6,495 nt of DNA from Cellvibrionales bacterium UBA5860 (GTDB lineage Bacteria; Pseudomonadota; Gammaproteobacteria; Pseudomonadales; Porticoccaceae). Location: the NCBI GenBank assembly GCA_002431545.1, contig DJFY01000071.1, forward strand, positions 8,079 to 14,573. The letters run 5' to 3'. The notes under the pieces were generated by a model. It was not told the DNA's origin. It worked only from the letters and a program-made list of their open reading frames with translations, and did not search any database. The position numbers and the translations under genes are program-made. Of the stretch, positions 1 to 5,899 are shown one piece after another. The number at the start of each line of letters is the position of its first letter. The stretch's first letter is position 1.

Positions 1-77
1 CGGAACTGAGCAATGGAGCAGGATTGAGTACCATAACAACACCCAGTACAGCTATTTCTAATTATCGCGCCACTTGA
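1..77. other. Unassigned left edge
   Basis: This short stretch lies downstream of the KAS III stop. No intrinsic terminator is visible. Three short frames are open to the edge. A plus-strand frame ends at TAA 59-61 and another at TGA 75-77; either could be the tail of a convergent gene. A minus-strand ATG at 32-34 starts MVLNPAPLLSS but has no good ribosome binding site. Frames of 10-25 codons are expected by chance, so none is called. Confidence 0.3.
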
Positions 78-1163
78 TTACTTTTTATCGTGCCAAACCT
101 TATCGCGAAGTCGTATAGCTTCCTTGATAAGTTCCAGGCCGGTTTTATCCGTTGCCGGCAGTTCTATACTCGATTCACCCAGAGGCGCAATGCGTTCACC
201 CCACTTCAACAGCAAGGCCCCCCAGGTTAAACCTGCGCCAAAAGCCGTCATCAGTATCGTCGCACCGGGCCTGACCCGGCCCTGCTCAATCGCCTCGCAG
301 AGCGCGATGGGGATACTGCTGGTCGAGGTATTGGCGTAGCGATCCAGAGTAATGACGATCTTCTCCGGATCGGCATTCAGTTTTTTTGCCAGCGCTTCGA
401 CAATTCGCGCATTGGCCTGGTGGGGAACAATCAGATCGACATCCTTGAGATCGAGACCTGAGCGTTCAAGCACTTCAGTACAGGCATTGGCCATTTCGTT
501 TACAGCGTTTTTGAATATTTCCCTGCCATGAAAATCAATGGTGATATCCAGAGGTCTGTGCTGCGCGATAGCGTGCAGGCCATAGTCAGGAATAGCGAGT
601 AATTCGCGCGTGTTTTCAATGCAACCCATCTTGCCCTGGAAAAAGCCGCTTTCCTGCGTTGACGCCTGTAATACCAGCGCCGCGGCACCATCGCCAAAAA
701 GAATAGCGGATTCTCGCCGCTTCCAGTTCATCAGTGAACTCAGGCGTTCCGATCCAACGACAAGGGCAGATTTAATAGTGCCAGTGCGAATCATGTCCGA
801 CACCATTTGAAAGGCATAGATAAAACCGGTGCATGCAGCGTTAAGATCAAAACAGGCCGCTCCGGTGGCGCCCAGTTTGCCTTGCAAAAGGGACGCTGTG
901 TTAGGAACGATTTCGTCGGCCGTCGTCGTGGCAAAGGCAATCATGTCAATTTTGTCGGCCTGCACGCCGGCGCAGGCAAGGGCGCGCTCGCTGGCCACAT
1001 GTGCGAGATCGGCACTCATCACGTGACTGATACGTCGGGTCTCGATACCGGTCCGCTCCAGTATCCACTCCTCGGAAGTATCCATCACTTCCATAATGTC
1101 CCGATTCGTTAGCCGCGCCGGAGGCAGGCAGCGCCCCCAACCGGTAATCTGCGCATAAAGCAT
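78..1163 (-). CDS. Beta-ketoacyl-ACP synthase III (FabH family) with C-terminal tail
   Basis: KAS III enzymes condense an acyl-CoA primer with malonyl-ACP to start fatty acid synthesis in the cytoplasm. The 361-residue product has the thiolase fold and the full FabH triad: Cys111 in NAACTGF, His248 in VPHQAN and Asn278 in ANTS. The CoA-contact residues Trp33, Arg37 and Arg150 and the ACP-docking Arg253 are kept, so it should use an acyl-CoA primer. It is longer than E. coli FabH (317 residues): the FabH core ends near GLTWGALLLKW, and about 40 residues follow (81-203), ending in a charged helix. Such longer KAS III proteins occur in marine gammaproteobacteria as far as I recall. The position of E. 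coli Phe87 is Val86. The gene follows rnhB on the same strand, where dnaE is usual. No symbol is given because it could be the main FabH or a second paralogue. Confidence 0.92.
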   Translation of the reverse strand: MLYAQITGWGRCLPPARLTNRDIMEVMDTSEEWILERTGIETRRISHVMSADLAHVASERALACAGVQADKIDMIAFATTTADEIVPNTASLLQGKLGATGAACFDLNAACTGFIYAFQMVSDMIRTGTIKSALVVGSERLSSLMNWKRRESAILFGDGAAALVLQASTQESGFFQGKMGCIENTRELLAIPDYGLHAIAQHRPLDITIDFHGREIFKNAVNEMANACTEVLERSGLDLKDVDLIVPHQANARIVEALAKKLNADPEKIVITLDRYANTSTSSIPIALCEAIEQGRVRPGATILMTAFGAGLTWGALLLKWGERIAPLGESSIELPATDKTGLELIKEAIRLRDKVWHDKK

Positions 1164-1249
1164 GCTTCGCCTTTAATATATTTCGTCGATCCCAGAATCA
1201 GTGATTTTCGGTCACCTGACACAATGTTGCAATGAACTGCCGACTCGAT
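1164..1249 (-). other. 86-nt intergenic gap between rnhB and the KAS III gene
   Basis: This is the longest gap between genes in the window. No hairpin followed by a T-run is visible, so there is no intrinsic terminator for rnhB. On the minus strand a weak sigma70-like pair exists: TTGCAA (1227-1232), a 17-nt spacer, then GAAAAT (1204-1209); each box matches consensus at four of six positions. A TATATT box also lies just before the ribosome binding site but has no fitting -35. A small inverted repeat, GTGA and TCAC around 7 nt, spans 1201-1215. None of this is strong enough for a firm promoter call. Confidence 0.3.
1168..1173 (-). promoter_or_regulatory. Shine-Dalgarno site of the KAS III gene
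   Basis: On the minus strand this reads AAGGCG, with its AAGG core 6 nt before the ATG at 1163. It supports that ATG as the start. Confidence 0.6.
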
Positions 1250-1882
1250 TCACCGGATTTTTGCCCGAATGGCCTCAATAACAGGCCTGAAGGATCGCCG
1301 GTGCGCATCACAGGGCCCAAGCCGGGCCAATGCCTCGAGATGCCGTCGCGTACCATAGCCTTTGTTACCGGCGAAATCGTAGCCTGGGAAAATGCCGTCT
1401 AAGGCTCGCATCTCCCCATCGCGAGTCACTTTGGCAACAATTGAAGCCGCGCTGATTGCCGGCACTCTGCTATCGCCTTTCACCACCGCCCGCGACGGCC
1501 GCTGCCAGTCAGGCAGACGATTGCCGTCTACCAACACGTACTCGGGCTGTATCGCCAATCCATCGACCGCTCTCACCATCGCCAGCATAGTCGCCTGCAG
1601 AATGTTGATAGCGTCGATTTCCTCGACACTGGCGCGCCCGAGGTTATAGCAAAGCGCCCGCCGGCGAATGGAATCGGCCATGTGTTCGCGCCGCTTTTCC
1701 GACAGCCGCTTGGAATCAGTAAGACCCGCCAACGGTTTGTCGGGATCGAGAATAACTGCACAGGCAACGACGTCGCCCGCCAGGGGCCCGCGCCCGACCT
1801 CGTCTACCCCGGCGAGCAACGCGCCCTTGGGCGCGCCGAGACTGATGTCGACACCGCCATCTTTACACGCGTCTAAATCCAT
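1250..1882 (-). CDS. rnhB: Ribonuclease HII
   Basis: RNase HII nicks RNA-DNA hybrids and removes single ribonucleotides from DNA in the cytoplasm. With the ATG start at 1882 the product is 210 residues (E. coli 198). It shows LLAGVDEVGRGPLAGDVV with the metal-binding Asp27 and Glu28 and the GRG junction-sensing loop. VDGNR follows with Asp119, then KGDSRVPAISAASIVAKVTRD with Asp137 as the probable fourth acidic residue, then NKGYGT and HRRSFRPV. An in-frame TTG at 1925-1927 would add 15 residues and overlap lpxB by 29 nt. The ATG is preferred because it lies 16 nt after the lpxB stop and gives a more usual length, but neither start has a good ribosome binding site. The extra roughly 12-residue acidic N-terminus, with two Cys-free Asp-rich turns, is not a known domain. 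The gene is a normal member of this cluster. Confidence 0.94.
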   Translation of the reverse strand: MDLDACKDGGVDISLGAPKGALLAGVDEVGRGPLAGDVVACAVILDPDKPLAGLTDSKRLSEKRREHMADSIRRRALCYNLGRASVEEIDAINILQATMLAMVRAVDGLAIQPEYVLVDGNRLPDWQRPSRAVVKGDSRVPAISAASIVAKVTRDGEMRALDGIFPGYDFAGNKGYGTRRHLEALARLGPCDAHRRSFRPVIEAIRAKIR

Positions 1883-1898
1883 ATCGATATCGGGCACT

Positions 1899-3050
1899 TC
1901 AATCACCGGTACCGCGTCGACGCTCAATTAAATCAAGCAGGGTTTGCGCGGCTGTCTCATCGGCATTTTGACGCAGCGCCATGTGCATTTCGCCGAAGCG
2001 TTTCAACAGCGCCCCATTGCCATCGGCCGCGTCGAAGAGTCGAAGCACTGCAGCCGTCAAGTTTTCTACCGTCGCCTCCCCCTGCAACAACTCGGGGACC
2101 AGTGGCTGGCCCGCCAACAGATTGGGCAGCGAAACATGGGGCACTTTCAACATACGCGAAACGATGGCGTGGGTCACGCGGCCGGCCTTGTAACTGACCA
2201 CCATGGGTTTCTTCAGCAACATGGCTTCGAGCGCTGTAGTACCCGAAGCCAGCAAGACAACATCCGCGGCGGCCATCGCCAGGTGCGACTGCGCATCCAG
2301 CACAGTGACAGGCACATCAGGGGAATCAGCGACGAGCGCGTCTATTTGCCGTTTTCGCGCGGCATTTGCGGCGGGCAAGACAAATTGCATATTCGGTCTG
2401 GCTGCACGGCAACGTCGGGCCGTTTCGAAAAACAACCTGCCTAGAAGGCTAATCTCACTTTGCCGGCTGCCGGGCAATAGCGCAACGACTGGACCACTCA
2501 AAGGCAGGCCGAGTTCTTTTCGACTTGCCGCGGCGTCAACGACCAAGGGGATTTCATCCGCCAAGGGATGGCCGACGAACGTCGCCGGCACGCCGTGCTC
2601 GGCATAAAACCGGGCTTCAAAAGGCAGCAGAACAAGCATGTGATCTACCGCCCGGGCTATCTTTTTTATGCGCCCGGACCGCCAGGCCCAGACCGACGGG
2701 CTAACATAGTGCGCGGTGAGAACCCCCCGCCGCCGCAAGGACAGTTCCAATCCGGTGTTAAAGTCCGGCGCGTCAATACCCAGGAACAGGTCCGGCTTAG
2801 CGCTGGAAAAATGTCTGTTAAGCCCCCGCCTGATCCGCAACAGTTGGGGCAGTTTTTTAATCGGGTCCACCAGGCCCATCACCGCAAGTGGCTCCATATC
2901 GAAGAGCGGATTCAATCCCGCCTCGATCATCAGCGGGCCACCCACGCCCTCAAAGCGCGCCGCCGGCACTCGCTCTCGAACTGCTCGGATCAAGGATGCA
3001 CCGAGACGGTCGCCAGAGGCCTCCCCGGCAACCATTCCAATTCGTAACAC
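1899..3050 (-). CDS. lpxB: Lipid-A-disaccharide synthase LpxB
   Basis: LpxB is a peripheral-membrane glycosyltransferase (GT-B fold, CAZy family GT19). It joins UDP-2,3-diacylglucosamine and lipid X to give the lipid A disaccharide 1-phosphate. The 383-residue product (E. coli 382) shows the N-terminal VAGEASGDRLGA, GIDAPDFN (91-98) and HYVSPSVWAWR (114-124). LLPGSR (191-196), LLASGTTALEAML and VSLPNLLAGQPLVPELLQ complete the family motifs. The start is GTG, the first possible start after an in-frame TAG that is also the lpxA stop, 12 nt upstream; only a weak GAGAA precedes it. The N-terminus begins directly with the first Rossmann strand (MLRIGMVAGE). It is followed by rnhB, 16 nt away with the start preferred here. 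Confidence 0.97.
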   Translation of the reverse strand: MLRIGMVAGEASGDRLGASLIRAVRERVPAARFEGVGGPLMIEAGLNPLFDMEPLAVMGLVDPIKKLPQLLRIRRGLNRHFSSAKPDLFLGIDAPDFNTGLELSLRRRGVLTAHYVSPSVWAWRSGRIKKIARAVDHMLVLLPFEARFYAEHGVPATFVGHPLADEIPLVVDAAASRKELGLPLSGPVVALLPGSRQSEISLLGRLFFETARRCRAARPNMQFVLPAANAARKRQIDALVADSPDVPVTVLDAQSHLAMAAADVVLLASGTTALEAMLLKKPMVVSYKAGRVTHAIVSRMLKVPHVSLPNLLAGQPLVPELLQGEATVENLTAAVLRLFDAADGNGALLKRFGEMHMALRQNADETAAQTLLDLIERRRGTGD

Positions 3051-3062
3051 CTGGGTTATTCT

Positions 3063-3839
3063 CTAGCGGATGATGCCGCGCGCGGATCCGCGTATCGAAT
3101 CGATGAAGGGTTGCAATACGTCGGCGTGCTCGGTTTCCTGCTCGAGACTGGCAAGCGCATCCTCCAGCTTATTACCGCGTCTATAAACCGTTTTGTAGGC
3201 GCGGTTAATCGCGGTTATTTGTTCACTGCTGAATCCCCGACGCTCCAGTCCAAGCTTGTTGATTGTACGCGGGCGCGCGGGATGTCCAGCGGCCATGACG
3301 TAGGCCGGCAAATCCTGATTCAGATAGGCGCCAGCACCTAGAAAAGCGTGCGCGCCGATGCGAACAAACTGATGAATCAATGTGTAGCCGGAGAGAAAAA
3401 CGTAGTCTCCCACGTGAATATGGCCGGAAATCGACGCATTGTTGACCAAAATTGCATGATTGCCGACAACGCAATCGTGACCAACGTGAACATAGGCCAT
3501 GAACAGATTGTTATCACCTATACGCGTTTCGCCGCGATCCTGCACGGTACCCCGATGCACAGTAACACCTTCGCGAAAGACATTACCATCACCCACAACG
3601 AGCCTGGTCGCTTCACCCTGGTATTTGAGATCGGGACTATCCTCACCGATGGTGGCAAATTGAAAGATTTTGTTGTTTTTCCCCAGCTCGGTGCCGCCAC
3701 GTATGACCACGTGAGAGCCGATCTCCGTGCCATCGCCAATGGCGACATCGCCGTCTATCACGCTCAGCGGTCCGATACGCACATTGCTGCCAATACGCGC
3801 TGCCGGATCAACGATAGCGGAGGGATGGATATCCGTCAT
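3063..3839 (-). CDS. lpxA: UDP-N-acetylglucosamine O-acyltransferase LpxA
   Basis: LpxA catalyses the first step of lipid A synthesis, moving a 3-hydroxyacyl chain from ACP to the 3-OH of UDP-GlcNAc, as a cytoplasmic trimer. The 258-residue product (E. coli 262) starts MTDIHPSAIVDPAARIG. It has a left-handed beta-helix of hexapeptide repeats to about residue 185 and a helical C-terminal domain with LERRGFSSEQITAINRAYK. Catalytic His121 lies in HVGHDCVVG, aligned with E. coli His125. HRGTVQDRGETRIGD and QFATIGEDSPDLKY are strongly Pseudomonas-like. The start is the ATG overlapping the fabZ TGA; an earlier in-frame TTG (3864-3866) would add nine residues that do not resemble the family N-terminus. 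Residue 169, the acyl-chain ruler position, is Ala, whereas E. coli has Gly and P. aeruginosa has Met. The stop is TAG. Confidence 0.97.
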   Translation of the reverse strand: MTDIHPSAIVDPAARIGSNVRIGPLSVIDGDVAIGDGTEIGSHVVIRGGTELGKNNKIFQFATIGEDSPDLKYQGEATRLVVGDGNVFREGVTVHRGTVQDRGETRIGDNNLFMAYVHVGHDCVVGNHAILVNNASISGHIHVGDYVFLSGYTLIHQFVRIGAHAFLGAGAYLNQDLPAYVMAAGHPARPRTINKLGLERRGFSSEQITAINRAYKTVYRRGNKLEDALASLEQETEHADVLQPFIDSIRGSARGIIR

Positions 3840-4279
3840 CTCTTGGGAAACCCCTGCAAGGCACAAAGTATCGTTGCCTCACAGGTTAATTGATCATCTA
3901 CTGTTGAACGGCATTTAAAACGCCAGATATTGCGCTTGGCGGAATCGATCTGGGCCTCGAGCATCAGGCGATCACCCGGTACAACCGGCCGTTTGAAGCG
4001 AACACCATCGACACCGGCAAACAGATAGAGTCCGTCGTCATCTGGTTGTTTGTTGACCGTAGCAAAACCGAGGACGCCCGCCGCCTGCGCCATGGCTTCG
4101 ATTATCATCACGCCCGGGAAAATCGGCTCTTCCGGGAAGTGGCCATTAAAAACTTCTTCATTGGCGGTGATATTTTTATAGGCGAGTATACGCTTGCCCA
4201 TTTCGATTTCAACGACCCGGTCGATCAGTAAAAATGGATAGCGATGCGGAAGCAGCTTCCTTATATCTTCGATTTGCAT
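3836..4279 (-). CDS. fabZ: 3-hydroxyacyl-ACP dehydratase FabZ
   Basis: FabZ is a cytoplasmic hot-dog-fold enzyme that dehydrates 3-hydroxyacyl-ACP to trans-2-enoyl-ACP in fatty acid elongation. The 147-residue product (E. coli 151) shows the N-terminal PHRYPFLLIDRV motif (residues 11-22). The active site is in GHFPEEPIFPGVMIIEAMAQ, with catalytic His47 and Glu61. The C-terminal strand CEATILCAL is also typical. The start is ATG with GGAAA a few bases upstream. It lies 36 nt after lpxD, and its TGA overlaps the lpxA ATG (ATGA). Its place between lpxD and lpxA is standard: FabZ and the two acyltransferases compete for the same 3-hydroxyacyl-ACP, so co-expression balances phospholipid against lipid A. 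Confidence 0.97.
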   Translation of the reverse strand: MQIEDIRKLLPHRYPFLLIDRVVEIEMGKRILAYKNITANEEVFNGHFPEEPIFPGVMIIEAMAQAAGVLGFATVNKQPDDDGLYLFAGVDGVRFKRPVVPGDRLMLEAQIDSAKRNIWRFKCRSTVDDQLTCEATILCALQGFPKR

Positions 4280-4315
4280 AGAATTTCCAATACCGCAGTC
4301 AGCAGTTAGAGGCCG

Positions 4316-5332
4316 CTAACTTTGACCTTTTTCCAGTTTTTTAACCCGTCTGGCAAGGTCGTCGAGCTGTCCGAAACGCGCGGCATTACGCCGCCATACC
4401 GGTGTCTCGTACATTAGCAGGCCGGAAGAGTAGGAACCCGGTTTGTCGATTGATTTAGAGAGGGTACAGCGCGCCATCGCGTGCACATTGTCACAGATGG
4501 TTACGTGGCCAACCGCGCCGGACTGGCCGGCAAAGATGCAGTTCTTACCAATCACCGCGCTGCCTGCAATACCGGCGTAAGCCGCCATGGCCGTGTTTTC
4601 GCCGATACGAACGTTGTGCGCGATCTGCACGTGGTTGTCGAGGATTACGCCATCCTCAATGACCGTATTGCCCAGCGCGCCGCGGTCAATGGTCGTGCAT
4701 GCGCCGATTTCGACGCGATCGCCGATCTCGACGCCGCCCAACTGATGGATTTTCACCCAGGCGCCGCGGTCATTGGCGAAACCGAAGCCATCGGCGCCGA
4801 TGACCGCACCACTGTGAATGGTTACTTCGCTGCCAATGCTAACGCCGTGATAAATATTGACATTAGGGCCAAGCCAACTGTTTGCACCAATTGAGCTGCC
4901 CTGCCCCACGTAGCTGCCAGCCCCGAGCACAACCCCCGACGCTATAGCGACGCCGTCCTCGACCACCGCGTGGGGGCCAATAGAGACACCGTCGCCAATA
5001 TGTGCCGAATCCGCAATCACTGCAGTACTGTGAATACCACAGGCCTCTCGGACCGGCTTGAACCAGTCGGTTATACGCGCATAAGCAACGTAGGGATTGT
5101 CGACTATCAGCGCGTTACCGCCATAGTCCGCAGCGTGGCGCGGTTCGAGCAACACCGCCGAAGCACGCGTCGAAGCCAGCAGCTTGGCATATGCCTTGTT
5201 GGCCAGGAACGCGAGGTCGCCTTCCTGTGCATCCTGCAGGGTATTTAGCCGACGTATTACACAGTTTGCATCGCCGGCAAGTTCGGCCCCGAGAAAGCCC
5301 GCAATGTCCTGCAGATTATAAGCTTCGCCCAT
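4316..5332 (-). CDS. lpxD: UDP-3-O-acylglucosamine N-acyltransferase LpxD
   Basis: LpxD transfers a 3-hydroxyacyl chain from ACP to the 2-amino group of UDP-3-O-acyl-glucosamine, the third step of lipid A synthesis, in the cytoplasm. The 338-residue product has the N-terminal uridine-binding domain (about residues 1-100, with GDLAFLANKAYAKLLAS). A left-handed beta-helix of hexapeptide repeats follows (about 100-290), then a C-terminal helix (about 311-338). The catalytic His is His239 in QIAHN, and a second conserved His is His276 in GHVTICD; both have the same numbers as in E. coli. YSSG near residue 301 is a conserved end motif. At residue 290, the position of the E. coli acyl-chain ruler Met, this protein has Thr. 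The ATG start has only a weak upstream site (AGGCGG, overlapping the skp stop), which suggests translational coupling with skp. Confidence 0.97.
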   Translation of the reverse strand: MGEAYNLQDIAGFLGAELAGDANCVIRRLNTLQDAQEGDLAFLANKAYAKLLASTRASAVLLEPRHAADYGGNALIVDNPYVAYARITDWFKPVREACGIHSTAVIADSAHIGDGVSIGPHAVVEDGVAIASGVVLGAGSYVGQGSSIGANSWLGPNVNIYHGVSIGSEVTIHSGAVIGADGFGFANDRGAWVKIHQLGGVEIGDRVEIGACTTIDRGALGNTVIEDGVILDNHVQIAHNVRIGENTAMAAYAGIAGSAVIGKNCIFAGQSGAVGHVTICDNVHAMARCTLSKSIDKPGSYSSGLLMYETPVWRRNAARFGQLDDLARRVKKLEKGQS

Positions 5333-5344
5333 TGAGCGTACCGC

Positions 5345-5860
5345 CTACTGGGTCTTCTTGTTCATCCGATCGATCAATTTGGGCGTCAAGTCCATCTGTG
5401 GATCCGCGGTAATCACGGCTTCCCGCTGCAATAGCAACGTCACCTGTTCCTCGGCGACTAACTCTTTGACGGCCTCTAGCGCCTTGGGCTGCATTTCCCG
5501 CAAAATTCGGTTTTCAAGGTCCTTGACTTCGGCCTGGAGCTTACGCGAAACCAGTTCGATATCCGCCCGCAGGTAGTCGACTTTTTTCTTGTACTCTGCG
5601 GCTTTTTCCGGCGATGCGGTCATTGCGTTGCCCTCAAGTTCTTTTTGCAGGGCTTTCATATCGGCCATCAAACCATCGTACTTGGCCTGTTGTGCGGAAA
5701 ACTCAGATGTCCGCTGCAGTTCCTCCTGACGGGTTTTAGCAACATCTGTGCTGAATATGGCGCGAGCCACGTCGACAACCGCGATTTTGGTTTCCGCGAT
5801 CACCGTTGCACTCAGCCCGGACAACAAAAAGCCCAAAGCCCATATGGATAATTTCTTCAC
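5345..5860 (-). CDS. skp: Skp/OmpH periplasmic chaperone
   Basis: Skp is a periplasmic trimeric chaperone that holds unfolded outer-membrane proteins on their way to BamA. The 171-residue product has a Sec signal peptide (MKK, hydrophobic residues 5-21, likely cut after VIA at residue 22). It continues with the typical mature start TKIAVVDVARAI. A long charged helical region (about residues 38-130), predicted coiled coil, forms the tentacle. The C-terminal strand and helix QVTLLLQREAVI...DLTPKLIDRMNKK match the family end. The start is GTG, chosen because an AAGGAG site lies 6 nt upstream and the signal peptide begins there. The length is slightly above the roughly 160 residues usual for enteric Skp. 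It sits between bamA and lpxD, its standard place. Its TAG stop is 12 nt before the lpxD ATG and in the same frame. Confidence 0.95.
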   Translation of the reverse strand: MKKLSIWALGFLLSGLSATVIAETKIAVVDVARAIFSTDVAKTRQEELQRTSEFSAQQAKYDGLMADMKALQKELEGNAMTASPEKAAEYKKKVDYLRADIELVSRKLQAEVKDLENRILREMQPKALEAVKELVAEEQVTLLLQREAVITADPQMDLTPKLIDRMNKKTQ

Positions 5861-5866
5861 ACCTGT

Positions 5867-5872
5867 CTCCTT
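5867..5872 (-). promoter_or_regulatory. Shine-Dalgarno site of skp
   Basis: On the minus strand this reads AAGGAG, 6 nt before the GTG start of skp. It is the strongest ribosome binding site in the window and decides in favour of the non-ATG start. Confidence 0.8.
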
Positions 5873-5899
5873 TGCGAGGGTAATTGCGATTGTAACGTA

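Noticed and set aside
1..34. Possible start of the next minus-strand gene (ATG at 32-34)
   Set aside because: Only 11 codons, no good ribosome binding site, and no match to the DnaE N-terminus expected at this position.
1..61. Possible C-terminus of a convergent plus-strand gene ending in aromatic residues (...YSYF, stop at 59-61)
   Set aside because: Only 19 codons are visible, another plus-strand frame is equally open, and the residues do not follow the alternating pattern of a final barrel strand.
1201..1215. Inverted repeat GTGA-7 nt-TCAC as a terminator
   Set aside because: The stem is only four base pairs and no T-run follows on either strand.
1944..2444. Plus-strand open frame of 166 codons opposite lpxB
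   Set aside because: lpxB is convincing through its full length; the antisense product resembles no family and has no ribosome binding context.
3864..3866. Upstream TTG start for lpxA
   Set aside because: It would add nine residues unlike any LpxA N-terminus; the ATG overlapping the fabZ stop matches the family start.
3348..3893. Long plus-strand open frame (181 codons) opposite lpxA and the end of fabZ
   Set aside because: It is antisense to well-recognised genes, has no family resemblance, and reflects the periodic codon pattern of the hexapeptide repeats.
4481..4894. Plus-strand open frame opposite the LpxD beta-helix
   Set aside because: It is an antisense shadow of repeated hexapeptide coding, as with lpxA.
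3339..5050. Repetitive-looking sequence in lpxA and lpxD
   Set aside because: The periodicity is the coded hexapeptide repeat of the left-handed beta-helix, not a DNA repeat or CRISPR array.
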